Shown: piece after piece, positions 17,064 through 24,813 of the stretch
How the letters are laid out: each line of letters begins with the position of its first letter
How positions within the stretch are numbered: position 1 is the first letter of the stretch
Assembly (NCBI RefSeq): GCF_020911865.1
Contig: NZ_CP087131.1
Coordinates: 496,001 to 560,000 of the forward strand
From: Chryseobacterium sp. C-71
GTDB taxonomy: Bacteria > Bacteroidota > Bacteroidia > Flavobacteriales > Weeksellaceae
Direction: 5' to 3'
DNA length: 64,000 nucleotides
The notes under the pieces: model-generated
What the model was told of the DNA's origin: nothing
Database searches by the model: none
The model's input: only the letters and a program-made list of their open reading frames with translations
Made by a program: the position numbers and the translations under genes

Positions 17064-18247
17064 TAGAATTTCGGTTTTACTGATTGAACAAGACTATCCA
17101 TGCTAACTTTTTTAGGTTTTACGGCAGTTCCTGGCTTAATGTTTCCAGTTCCTGCTGCAATAATGACTTCACCTTTTTTAAGTCCGGATTTTATTAAAGC
17201 TAAATTGTCTATTCTTTCGATTACTTCAACAACGGTATTTCTTGCGGTGTCTTTTTCAACTTTATAAACGTAAACAATGCCTTGCTGTTCGTAAGTTGCA
17301 CTTTCCGGAACCACCAAAACGTTATCAAATGTTTTAGGGAATCTTATCGTTCCGCTATTTCCGTTGCTTAAAAGTTTCTGTGCATTTTTGAATGCAACTC
17401 TGAACTGAATAGTTCCCGTTGTTGGATCAATAGAACCCGTAATCGCTTCAATTCTCCCCTTTTCAGGATAAATACTTCCGTTTGCTAATTGAAGTTCAAC
17501 CATCGGAAGATTTTTAATTTTTTCAGGAACACTTGCTCCGACAGATTTTTCAAGGAAGTCAAAATATTCTTTTTCATTCATTGAAAAATAAGCGAAAACT
17601 TCTGAAGTATCTGAAATCGTAGTTAGTGCTGTCTGGTCTGTTGGTCCAACTAAGCTTCCTACTTTTAATGGTAATTTACCGATCACCCCAGAAATAGGCG
17701 CACGGATAATTGAGTAATCAACGTTAGCAGCTGCTCCTTTGTAATTGGCATTGGCTTGTTGTCTCGCAGCGATTGCCTGCTGAACCTGAGCTTGTGCCTG
17801 AGAAAGATTTGCCTGAGCCGTCTGAAGCTGAATATTGCTGATAATATTTTTTTCAACCAAAGGTTTCAGCTTATTTACTTCAACCTGAGCTGCGTTTACT
17901 GCCGCTTGAGCCGCTGCGATATTCGATTGTGCGGCACCTACTCCTGCTTTCGCTGCTGCTGCAGTTTCGTTTAAAGTATTCGTTTCTAGACGGAATAAAG
18001 GTTGTCCTTTTGTAACATATTGACCTTCATCTACCAAAACCTGAGTGATGTACCCCGAAATTTTAGCTCTCACGTCATTGTTTACTCTACCTTCAATACT
18101 TGCAGGGAAGACATCATATCCCGTTATATTTTTATTTTCCGCCGAAATTACTGGATATGGTTTTGGACCATCCTGTTTCGGAGCTTCTTTTTTGCAGGCA
18201 GTCAAAGAAAATGCTGCTACAGAAAATAGTATAAGCTTGTTTGTCAT
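17063..18247 (-). CDS. RND efflux periplasmic adaptor lipoprotein (AcrA-like)
   Basis: A 394-residue membrane fusion protein that links the pump to the channel. The lipobox is AFSLTAC with Cys18. The lipoyl half-motif YITQVLVDEGQYVTKGQPLF precedes a long alpha-hairpin rich in Ala and Gln (about 95-175). The second lipoyl half is in YSIIRAPISGVIGKL, then beta-barrel and membrane-proximal domains follow. It lies between the regulator (two-base gap) and the pump (one-base overlap), so the stoichiometric parts of one tripartite system are encoded together. Confidence 0.96.
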   Translation of the reverse strand: MTNKLILFSVAAFSLTACKKEAPKQDGPKPYPVISAENKNITGYDVFPASIEGRVNNDVRAKISGYITQVLVDEGQYVTKGQPLFRLETNTLNETAAAAKAGVGAAQSNIAAAQAAVNAAQVEVNKLKPLVEKNIISNIQLQTAQANLSQAQAQVQQAIAARQQANANYKGAAANVDYSIIRAPISGVIGKLPLKVGSLVGPTDQTALTTISDTSEVFAYFSMNEKEYFDFLEKSVGASVPEKIKNLPMVELQLANGSIYPEKGRIEAITGSIDPTTGTIQFRVAFKNAQKLLSNGNSGTIRFPKTFDNVLVVPESATYEQQGIVYVYKVEKDTARNTVVEVIERIDNLALIKSGLKKGEVIIAAGTGNIKPGTAVKPKKVSMDSLVQSVKPKF

Positions 18248-18249
18248 TT

Positions 18250-18714
18250 TTATAGTTTATTAAGAGATTCCTGAATATTTATGATATTTTTATTTAAAAG
18301 AGATTTGTAGACTTCCATTTTATCTTCAAAATCTTTATCATCTACTTTCTTTAATTTTCTGAATTTCCGAAGGTCTTCTATCAAGTTGAGTTCGTCCTGC
18401 ATTTTTTGAACAATTTTTTCAAACCTCACTTTCTTGTATTCGCTGTTGGTGTAGAAATACCTTCTTCGCTCATCTATTTTATTTACATCAATAATCAATT
18501 GAGCATTGAGAAGTAATTTGATATTGGTGGAAACCGAACTTTTGCTTGCTGAAAAAACATCCACAAATTCATCAAAAGTAATTCCTACCTTTTCAAAATC
18601 GAAAATTAGATAGGAATAGATTTTAGAAGCCAATGGCGGAAGATTGAACATCGTGCTGCAAAACTTTACTGCATCCTGAAAGATCTTCTCGTCAATTTCT
18701 ATACTTTTATTCAT
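18250..18714 (-). CDS. GbsR/MarR-family transcriptional regulator of the efflux operon
   Basis: A predicted DNA-binding protein of about 154 residues. The winged HTH is in FDEFVDVFSASKSSVSTNIKLL, with the wing in VNKIDERRRYFYTNSEYKK, followed by a long dimerisation helix. Local wording (LPPLASKIYSYLIF, SASKSSVSTNIK) matches GbsR-like proteins. The ATG at 18714 is preferred over a TTG 57 bases upstream. It begins a four-gene efflux operon with gaps of 2, -1 and 21 bases, so it probably controls its own transcript. A small inverted repeat, ATTGT-2-ACAAT (18761-18772), lies 47 bases upstream. Confidence 0.88.
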   Translation of the reverse strand: MNKSIEIDEKIFQDAVKFCSTMFNLPPLASKIYSYLIFDFEKVGITFDEFVDVFSASKSSVSTNIKLLLNAQLIIDVNKIDERRRYFYTNSEYKKVRFEKIVQKMQDELNLIEDLRKFRKLKKVDDKDFEDKMEVYKSLLNKNIINIQESLNKL

Positions 18715-18760
18715 ATGTAGAAATTTATTTTTAATAACAGCTATATAATTGTTTAAGTAG

Positions 18761-18772
18761 ATTGTTGACAAT
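18761..18772. promoter_or_regulatory. Possible operator upstream of the efflux regulator
   Basis: A short inverted repeat, ATTGT-TG-ACAAT, lies in the upstream region of the GbsR-efflux operon, where a regulator could bind. No clear -7 box was identified beside it, so the assignment is tentative. Confidence 0.35.
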
Positions 18773-18905
18773 TACAATTCATAGCATATTAATTCTGAGC
18801 AAAAGTAAAACTTAGTTCGGAACTAAACGAACAAACTCAATAGAGTTTATGAATATATAGTTTCTTAAAGAATCAATTGAAACAGATTTAACCTTTTGAA
18901 TTTTT

Positions 18906-19424
18906 TTAAATCAATACTTTTTCGAATGCTTTTCTTACTCCACCAGCGAGGATTACTTCACCACAATAAGTATAGCCTTTTGACTCAAGAATTTTCAGCA
19001 TTGCAGCATTATCATAGTTCGTATCAACTTTGATGCTTTGAACATTTTGAGATTTTACATAATCTTCAATTTGATCGAATAGTTTTTTGGCAAGACCTTG
19101 CCCCGCAAACTTTTCCGAGACTGCAACTCTATGTATGACAACAAATTCACCATTGGTAAGCCAGGCTCCGTCTATAGTACTGTAGGCTGGTTCATCATTG
19201 AAAATCAAGGCAACATAGACCGCAATTTCATCATTGACTGTAAGTACAAAACCAAAATTTTTAGCAATATCACTTTCAACTGTTTGCTCATTGGGATAAC
19301 CGTTTTGCCATTGGGTACTGCCATCAATTCTTCTTCGTTCAATAGATTGTTGAATGATTTCCCAGATGATATCTTTGTCTGAAGTTTCAGCTTTCCTGAA
19401 TTCGAAGGTATTATTTTGAGTCAT
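18906..19424 (-). CDS. GNAT-family N-acetyltransferase
   Basis: A 172-residue acetyltransferase. The acetyl-CoA-binding motif is seen in VIHRVAVSEKFAGQGLAKKL (R/Q-x-x-G-x-A signature), followed by IKVDTNYDNAAMLKILESKG, in which the Asn-rich segment and the C-terminal YTYCGEV strand match motif B. The N-terminal helix contains IIQQSIERRRIDGSTQWQNG. The substrate is unknown. It stands alone between intergenic stretches, with the same orientation as the efflux operon but separated from it by 134 bases. Confidence 0.88.
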   Translation of the reverse strand: MTQNNTFEFRKAETSDKDIIWEIIQQSIERRRIDGSTQWQNGYPNEQTVESDIAKNFGFVLTVNDEIAVYVALIFNDEPAYSTIDGAWLTNGEFVVIHRVAVSEKFAGQGLAKKLFDQIEDYVKSQNVQSIKVDTNYDNAAMLKILESKGYTYCGEVILAGGVRKAFEKVLI

Positions 19425-19486
19425 TGAGTTTATTTTTTAATATTTAAAATTTTATTGAATGTCCGTTATTAATAATAGTATCTAAT

Positions 19487-19563
19487 TTTAACGCAAAGTT
19501 CGCCAAGATTTTTTAACTACTAACTGCTTTTTAAGTTACACAAAGCCGTTTCACTTATTAAAG
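19487..19563. repeat. Dispersed intergenic repeat, GCAAAGTTCGC family, copy A
   Basis: This segment aligns over about 75 bases with 23609-23683. It shares TTTTAA-GCAAAGTTCGC, AAGATTTTTT, ACTACTAACTGCTTTT and CGTTTCACTTA blocks. Copy A has lost the internal 9-bp hairpin that copy B keeps. It is non-coding in both places. It is the main content of the 317-base stretch 19425-19741, together with the terminator at 19668-19705. Confidence 0.75.
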
Positions 19564-19667
19564 CTTTCAAAGTTTTTCACCCATTACGAATTATGGACAA
19601 TCAGAAAAATTTTTATCTGTAATGATTTATTATTTGACAATCGATAATTTTATTTTTAAAATTTGGC

Positions 19668-19705
19668 AAAAAAAACCGAAAACTAATTTGAATTAATTTT
19701 CGGTT
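19668..19705 (-). terminator. Terminator after the DUF2007 gene
   Basis: On the minus strand AACCGAAAA (19705-19697) pairs with TTTTCGGTT (19682-19674) across a 14-base A/T-rich loop, and a T-run follows. It lies 36 bases after the DUF2007 stop. Confidence 0.85.
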
Positions 19706-19741
19706 CCGAAGTAGTAAAATTTAAAATTATGAAATTGATTT

Positions 19742-19972
19742 TTATTGATTCTGATTTTGTTGAAGATAAGCATCAATTACATCAAATGCTTTCTTCTCAT
19801 CCTGCAAATCTACCATTACCTTCAGCGATGTCGCAGTAGGAGTTGTAGTGAAAGTAAGATAATTATTTTCTACGGCATTGGTAATTTGCGCATCTTCTAA
19901 TTTAGACTTGATCAACTGAATTTCTGAAGGTTTATCGCTTTCAAAAACTGATACTCTCGTGTTACGTTCCAT
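19742..19972 (-). CDS. DUF2007-type small protein
   Basis: A 76-residue soluble protein. The fold pattern, an initial strand (RVSVFESDKPSEIQLIKSKL), a helix that lists two inputs (EDAQITNAVENN) and a C-terminal strand and helix (LKVMVDLQDEKKAFDVIDAYL), is that of the DUF2007 putative signal-transducing domain. The biochemical role is unknown. It lies 63 bases after lat on the same strand and has its own terminator, so cotranscription with the lysine genes is possible but not shown. Confidence 0.75.
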   Translation of the reverse strand: MERNTRVSVFESDKPSEIQLIKSKLEDAQITNAVENNYLTFTTTPTATSLKVMVDLQDEKKAFDVIDAYLQQNQNQ

Positions 19973-20035
19973 ATAATATACATTTTGAGTATCTAAATAT
20001 AGGACGTTTTTTTTACAATTCCAAATTTTGAAATT

Positions 20036-21361
20036 TTAAATTTTATTAATATTGCTATCAATTTTGTCTAAAGCAATCTGAATTTCTTCTTTTGTAACGT
20101 TCAAATGAGGTCTGAAACGGATAGATTGATCACCACAAGAAAGTATGATTAATCCGTCTTCAAACAAGATTTCTCTCAATTCATTTCTTTGTTCCTGTGT
20201 TGGCAAATCAATTGCACACATCAACCCTCTTCCTCTAGCGTTAGAAATTTTCTCAGGATATTTTTGAGCTAAATTTTGTAAGCCTTCTAATAAATATTCG
20301 CCCACAACTTTTGCATTTTCAACCAGATTTTCTTTTTCAATTACTTCCATTACTAATTGGAAACGCAGCATATCAATAAAGTTACCACCAAAAGTTGAAT
20401 TGATTCTTGAGCTTTCTCTAAAAACATTGTTTGGAACTTCGTCAAACTTTTCTCTGTTTGCCAAAACACCGCAAACCTGCGTTTTTTTACCAAAAGAAAT
20501 AATATCCGGTCTTACACTGAAATGTTCAAAAGACCACATTTTTCCGGTGATTCCGATTCCTGTTTGCACTTCGTCAAAGATTAATAAAACTTCGTGCTCG
20601 TCACACAGTTTTCTTAATTCAACAAAAAACTCATCTCTAAAATGATTGTCGCCACCTTCAGCCTGGATAGGTTCGATGATAATACACGCAACTTTGTCAG
20701 GATTTGATAAAATTGCTTCACCAATATTTAATAATGCTAATCTTTCATTATTGATGGTTTCTTCAAGATTTTCTTCTGTAATCGGGAAAGTCAGTTTCGG
20801 GTTCAAAATTCTTGGCCATTCAAACATCGGGAAATACTGATATTTTCTTGGGTCTGAAGTATTCGTTAAACTCAAAGTGTAACCGCTTCTTCCATGAAAT
20901 GCCTGTCTGAAGTGAATGCAGATTCCTGCTTCAATATCAAGACCTTTATCAAAATTCTTTCTTGTTTTCCAGTCGAAACATGCTTTCATCGCATTTTCAA
21001 CGCCCATTGTTCCGCCTTCAATGAAAAATGCATATTGAAGTTCTTCCGGCATGACAACTCTTTCAAAAGTCTCCAAAAAGTCTGCATATTCTTTAGAATA
21101 AACGTCTGCCAAAGTGGGTTTATTGATGGCCATTTTGCCTAACCATTCAGATTTTTCAACCAGATAAGGATGATTATATCCAATCGAAGCCGAGCCAAAC
21201 ATTGAAAACATATCCAGATAATTTTTACCTGTAAGTGAATCATGAATCCAAGATCCATGAGAGTTTTCTATGTCCATGACAAAATCAAAACCGTCTGCCA
21301 GAACGTGCTTTCCTACGATTTCTTTTACTTTATTTATTTTTGTTTCTACTGTATGTTCCAT
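20036..21361 (-). CDS. lat: L-lysine 6-transaminase (lysine epsilon-aminotransferase)
   Basis: A class III PLP aminotransferase of 441 residues. It moves the epsilon-amino group of lysine to 2-oxoglutarate and yields 2-aminoadipate semialdehyde (which cyclises to piperideine-6-carboxylate). The start HTVETKINKVKEIVGKHVLADG, the segments DMFSMFGSASIGYNHPYL and LLIFDEVQTGIGITGKMW, and the PLP lysine in SFGKKTQVCGVL are characteristic of Lat rather than of ornithine aminotransferase. The aldehyde dehydrogenase that would use the product lies 99 bases upstream on the same strand. Together they turn lysine into 2-aminoadipate. Confidence 0.92.
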   Translation of the reverse strand: MEHTVETKINKVKEIVGKHVLADGFDFVMDIENSHGSWIHDSLTGKNYLDMFSMFGSASIGYNHPYLVEKSEWLGKMAINKPTLADVYSKEYADFLETFERVVMPEELQYAFFIEGGTMGVENAMKACFDWKTRKNFDKGLDIEAGICIHFRQAFHGRSGYTLSLTNTSDPRKYQYFPMFEWPRILNPKLTFPITEENLEETINNERLALLNIGEAILSNPDKVACIIIEPIQAEGGDNHFRDEFFVELRKLCDEHEVLLIFDEVQTGIGITGKMWSFEHFSVRPDIISFGKKTQVCGVLANREKFDEVPNNVFRESSRINSTFGGNFIDMLRFQLVMEVIEKENLVENAKVVGEYLLEGLQNLAQKYPEKISNARGRGLMCAIDLPTQEQRNELREILFEDGLIILSCGDQSIRFRPHLNVTKEEIQIALDKIDSNINKI

Positions 21362-21387
21362 ATTGTTGTGATTGAATAATTAAAAAT

Positions 21388-21435
21388 ATTTAAAGATTTA
21401 AAAATTGTGAATGCTTGTTTTTTAAATCTTTAAAT
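21388..21435 (-). other. 17-bp perfect intercistronic hairpin between ALDH and lat
   Basis: ATTTAAAGATTTAAAAA (21388-21404) and its exact reverse complement (21419-21435) form a 17-bp stem with a 14-base loop. The stem is almost all A/T and has no proper T-run after it. It may act as a weak terminator or an mRNA-stability element between the two genes. Confidence 0.6.
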
Positions 21436-21460
21436 AACTTGAATATTTTAATAAAATATT

Positions 21461-23011
21461 TTATAAATCAAATTTGATTCCCTGTGCCAGTGGAAGATTT
21501 GCTGTGTAATTAATCGTGTTGGTTTGTCTTCTCATGTAATATTTCCAGACATCAGAACCAGATTCTCTACCGCCTCCTGTTTCTTTTTCACCACCAAAAG
21601 CTCCACCGATTTCAGCACCTGAAGTTCCGATATTTACGTTGGCAATTCCACAGTCTGAACCGGCCTGAGAAAGGAATAATTCAGCCTCTCTTAAATTCTG
21701 AGTCATTATTGCCGAAGATAAACCCTGAGGAACATCGTTCTGAATTGCGATTGCCTGTTCTAAAGTTTTGTATTTAATTAAATATAAAATCGGTGCAAAA
21801 GTTTCGTGCTGTACAATTTCAAAAGAATTTTCAACTTCAGCGATACATGGTTTTACGTAGCATCCTGATTCGTAATCTTTTCCTTTCAAAACTCCACCTT
21901 CCACAACAAATTTTCCGCCTTCCTGAATACAGTTTTCAATGGCTAGTTCGTATTGATTCACTGCGTGAACGTCGATAAGCGGTCCAACGTGCATGTTTTC
22001 ATCTAAAGGATTTCCAATTTTTAATTGTCCGTAAGCTTTTACCAAACGGTTTTTCACTTCATCATAAACATCTTCATGAATAATCAATCTTCTTGTTGAT
22101 GTACATCTTTGTCCTGCAGTTCCAACAGCTCCAAAAACAGCTCCGATGATTGACATATCCAGATCTGCATCTTTAGAAATGATGATGGCGTTGTTTCCAC
22201 CCAATTCTAAGATTGATTTTCCGAATCTTTCAGCCACTTTAGATGAAACCATTCTTCCTACTTTGGTTGAACCCGTGAATGAAATTAATGATACTCGTTT
22301 GTCATCAACTAATTTTTGCCCGATCTCGTGATCTGAAACCAAAACACTCGAAATACCTTCCGGAAGATTGTTTTCTTTTAAAACTTCCATCATGATATTC
22401 TGACAAGCAATTGCACAGAAAGGAGTTTTTTCTGATGGTTTCCAGATCGTAACGTTCCCGCAAATCCATGCTAAAGCAGTATTCCAAGCCCAAACGGCAA
22501 CAGGAAAGTTGAAAGCGGTAATTACTCCCACAATCCCAAGCGGATGATATTGTTCGTACATTCTGTGACCCGGTCTTTCGGAATGCATGGTGTACCCGTG
22601 AAGCTGTCTTGAAAGACCTACCGCAAAATCGCAGATGTCGATCATTTCCTGAACTTCACCAAGACCTTCCTGCAAAGATTTTCCCATTTCGTAAGAAACG
22701 AGTTTCCCCAAATCGTCTTTATATTCTCTTAATTTCTGACCCAATTGTCTTACAAACTCTCCTCTTTTAGGAGCTGGGATCATTCTGAATTCTTTGAAAG
22801 CTTGTTGTGCAGTTTCAATTACCTTGTCATAATCTTTCTCTGCTGAAGTTTTTATTTTTCCGATTAATCTTCCGTCTGACGGTGAATAACTTTCGATTGT
22901 TTTCCCGGAAGCAAAAAATTTACCTCCCATGGAAGTTCCTTTATTTTCATCTTTTATTCCGAGATTTTTTAAAGATTTTTCAATTCCGAAATCTTTGATT
23001 TTTTTTGACAT
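21461..23011 (-). CDS. Alpha-aminoadipic semialdehyde dehydrogenase (ALDH7 family)
   Basis: A 516-residue NAD(P)-dependent aldehyde dehydrogenase. The ALDH7/antiquitin character shows in the N-terminal NKGTSMGGKFFASGKTIESY, in VWAWNTALAWICGNVTIWKP (cofactor site), in SFTGSTKVGRMV, in LELGGNNAIIIS with the general-base Glu, and in GTAGQRCTSTRR with the catalytic Cys. It is expected to oxidise 2-aminoadipate semialdehyde to 2-aminoadipate. The neighbouring lat produces this substrate, which makes this function more likely than a generic one. Confidence 0.92.
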   Translation of the reverse strand: MSKKIKDFGIEKSLKNLGIKDENKGTSMGGKFFASGKTIESYSPSDGRLIGKIKTSAEKDYDKVIETAQQAFKEFRMIPAPKRGEFVRQLGQKLREYKDDLGKLVSYEMGKSLQEGLGEVQEMIDICDFAVGLSRQLHGYTMHSERPGHRMYEQYHPLGIVGVITAFNFPVAVWAWNTALAWICGNVTIWKPSEKTPFCAIACQNIMMEVLKENNLPEGISSVLVSDHEIGQKLVDDKRVSLISFTGSTKVGRMVSSKVAERFGKSILELGGNNAIIISKDADLDMSIIGAVFGAVGTAGQRCTSTRRLIIHEDVYDEVKNRLVKAYGQLKIGNPLDENMHVGPLIDVHAVNQYELAIENCIQEGGKFVVEGGVLKGKDYESGCYVKPCIAEVENSFEIVQHETFAPILYLIKYKTLEQAIAIQNDVPQGLSSAIMTQNLREAELFLSQAGSDCGIANVNIGTSGAEIGGAFGGEKETGGGRESGSDVWKYYMRRQTNTINYTANLPLAQGIKFDL

Positions 23012-23089
23012 AAATGTTACTTTTCGTTTTGCCTAAGATAAAAAGAATATTGGGAATGATGAAATTTTTGTGATTTAACATTATTTTTA

Positions 23090-23120
23090 TTTGGAATCAT
23101 TATAAACATATTTATCTTTG
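23090..23120 (+). promoter_or_regulatory. Promoter of the 64-residue membrane protein gene
   Basis: TTTG (23090-23093), a 19-base spacer and TATCTTTG (23113-23120) match the Bacteroidota consensus fully. The start ATG lies 25 bases after the -7 box. Confidence 0.85.
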
Positions 23121-23144
23121 TAACATAATTATACACTTTCAGAA

Positions 23145-23339
23145 ATGGAAACCAATAAATCTGTACAAGAACCTGATGAAGAGAAAAAATCCAGATGGAA
23201 GCAACTTATAAAGAAATTCGGGATTGGTGGTATCATTTTCTTTACAGTGAAAGGAATTATCACTTCTACGCTCATTTATTTTTTAGGTAAAAATTTCTGG
23301 ACGATCATCAGTGATTATTTTTCCGGAATTTTTCAATAA
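23145..23339 (+). CDS. Small single-pass membrane protein, unknown function
   Basis: A 64-residue protein. A charged N-terminal part (EPDEEKKSRWKQLIKKFG) is followed by one hydrophobic stretch at about 28-47 (GIIFFTVKGIITSTLIYFLG) and an amphipathic C-terminus. A full consensus promoter and a terminator flank it, which argues for a real monocistronic gene. The function is not recognised. Short proteins of this shape next to metabolic genes occur in related genomes, but this is recall only. Confidence 0.78.
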   Translation: METNKSVQEPDEEKKSRWKQLIKKFGIGGIIFFTVKGIITSTLIYFLGKNFWTIISDYFSGIFQ

Positions 23340-23340
23340 A

Positions 23341-23368
23341 AAAAGCAAAGAATATCTTCTCTGCTTTT
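23341..23368. terminator. Terminator between convergent small genes
   Basis: AAAAGCA-A-AGAA (23341-23352) pairs with TTCT-C-TGCTTTT (23357-23368), leaving a 4-base loop and one internal A/C mismatch. It lies directly after the stop at 23339 and 19 bases from the stop of the minus-strand gene, so it may serve both. Confidence 0.75.
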
Positions 23369-23387
23369 CATTTTAATTAAACTTATT

Positions 23388-23582
23388 CTATTCTTTTTTC
23401 TTCCTCCCGGAATTGACTAAACTTTGATTGAGCAAATATTCTATTTGTCCGTTTACACTTCTGAACTCATCATTTGCCCATTTTTCAAGTAACTTATAAG
23501 TAGACTCATCAATCCTGATGACAAAAGATTTTTTGCCTTTTGCCAGGGTTTCTGACGAGTTTTTTGGGTTCTGAGATTTCAT
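23388..23582 (-). CDS. Small ribbon-helix-helix (Arc-type) protein
   Basis: A 64-residue protein. After a polar N-terminus the core KSFVIRIDESTYKLLEKWAN has the strand-helix pattern of Arc/MetJ DNA-binding proteins, followed by the second helix SVNGQIEYLLNQSL. It probably binds DNA as a dimer. It lies 155 bases after the SPFH gene on the same strand, separated from it by dispersed repeat copy B. No toxin gene is adjacent, so a toxin-antitoxin role is not supported. Confidence 0.8.
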   Translation of the reverse strand: MKSQNPKNSSETLAKGKKSFVIRIDESTYKLLEKWANDEFRSVNGQIEYLLNQSLVNSGRKKKE

Positions 23583-23608
23583 TTTTTAGCAGGTTTAAAA
23601 ACTAATTA

Positions 23609-23683
23609 TTTTAAGGCAAAGTTCGCAAAGATTTTTTTACTACTAACTGCTTTTAAGTTCGCTAAGGCGTTTCACTTAGCGAA
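23609..23683. repeat. Dispersed intergenic repeat, GCAAAGTTCGC family, copy B
   Basis: This is the partner of 19487-19563. It retains a perfect 9-bp hairpin, TTCGCTAAG (23658-23666) with CTTAGCGAA (23675-23683), around an 8-base loop. It lies between the SPFH gene and the ribbon-helix-helix gene. Confidence 0.75.
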
Positions 23684-23737
23684 GAACACGGAGTTTTTTT
23701 AAATTAAATTAATTAAAATATCCTTTTTAACTCAACT

Positions 23738-24604
23738 TTAATTGTACAATGTTCCTGCATTTAAAATCGGTTGTGCTGCTTTTTCACCACAAAGAACGAC
23801 CATCAGATTGCTTACCATTGCTGCTTTTCTTTCGTCATCCAATTCAACAATATTTTCTTCTGAAAGTTTCTTTAATGCTAAATCTACCATTCCAACTGCA
23901 CCTTCTACGATTTTTGTTCTTGCTGCCACAATTGCTGTCGCTTGTTGTCTCTGAAGCATTGCTCCTGCAATCTCCGATGCATATGCCAAATGAGAAATTC
24001 TGGCTTCCTGAATGATAATTCCTGCTTTTGAAAGTCGGTCTGTCAATTCCTGTTCAAGAATTGAATTGATCTTTTCACCACCTTCTCTTAATGTGATCGG
24101 AGCATGATCGTCTTCCAGATTATCATAAGGAAAACTCATTGCCAAATGACGAACTGCTGCCTCGCTCTGCATTTTTACAAAATCTGAATATCTTTCAACA
24201 TCAAAAGCTGCTTTGTAAGTATCTCCTACTTTCCAAACCATTACAACAGCGATTTCGATTGGGTTCCCCATCTTGTCGTTGACTTTTAATGTTTGTCCCT
24301 GAAGGTTTTCAGAACGAAGAGACATTTTTTGTGATGAATACAAAGGGTTGATAAAAAATAATCCGTTGTCTTTTACCGAACCAACATATTTCCCAAAGAA
24401 ATTCAAAACTCTTGAATGGTTTGGCTGAATAATCATCAAGCCTTTCATAAAGAAACAGCTCAACAGAAAACATGCAATTGCCAAAATAACAAATGTGATA
24501 TTTTCGTCAACTCCGATAATAAAAAGGTAGCCTGAAGCTCCTAGTAATACTAAGCAAATAACGAGGGCAAGATAGCCAGACATAGGTTTTAAAACTTTTT
24601 CCAT
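23738..24604 (-). CDS. SPFH/Band 7 (prohibitin-like) membrane protein
   Basis: A 288-residue membrane scaffold protein. Two hydrophobic segments at about 12-32 and 36-54 are followed by the SPFH domain, which starts at GLMIIQPNHSRVLNFFGKYVGS and includes AVVMVWKVGDTYKAAFDVER. A coiled-coil-prone region follows (ITLREGGEKINSILEQEL, GAMLQRQQATAIVAARTKIV). Such proteins assemble into large rings and often protect or organise membrane proteases. The particular partner here is unknown. It lies upstream of a small ribbon-helix-helix gene, an arrangement I recall from other flavobacteria but cannot verify. Confidence 0.88.
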   Translation of the reverse strand: MEKVLKPMSGYLALVICLVLLGASGYLFIIGVDENITFVILAIACFLLSCFFMKGLMIIQPNHSRVLNFFGKYVGSVKDNGLFFINPLYSSQKMSLRSENLQGQTLKVNDKMGNPIEIAVVMVWKVGDTYKAAFDVERYSDFVKMQSEAAVRHLAMSFPYDNLEDDHAPITLREGGEKINSILEQELTDRLSKAGIIIQEARISHLAYASEIAGAMLQRQQATAIVAARTKIVEGAVGMVDLALKKLSEENIVELDDERKAAMVSNLMVVLCGEKAAQPILNAGTLYN

Positions 24605-24755
24605 GATTTTTTATTTTTAAATTGATATTAATTTGATATCATAAAGATATGTAGAAGTTTTGAATTATGAATTGTAAGTTTAAAATTTTTTCAAATGATA
24701 AAATTTTAATTTTCGGAATGTTCTTTTTTCCTAAGTCATGAAATTTGAAAATAAA

Positions 24756-24789
24756 AAAACTCCCGAAAAATTAATTTTTCGGGAGTTTT
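24756..24789 (-). terminator. Terminator of the cytochrome c synthase gene
   Basis: AAAACTCCCGAAAAA (24756-24770) pairs perfectly with TTTTTCGGGAGTTTT (24775-24789) around TTAA, with A/T runs outside. It lies 25 bases after the CcsA stop. Confidence 0.92.
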
Positions 24790-24813
24790 AAATATCATAT
24801 ATATATTAATGAT

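Noticed and set aside
23388-23582. Ribbon-helix-helix gene as antitoxin of a toxin-antitoxin pair
   Set aside because: No RelE/HicA/PIN-type toxin gene lies on either side. The neighbours are an SPFH protein and a small membrane protein on the opposite strand.
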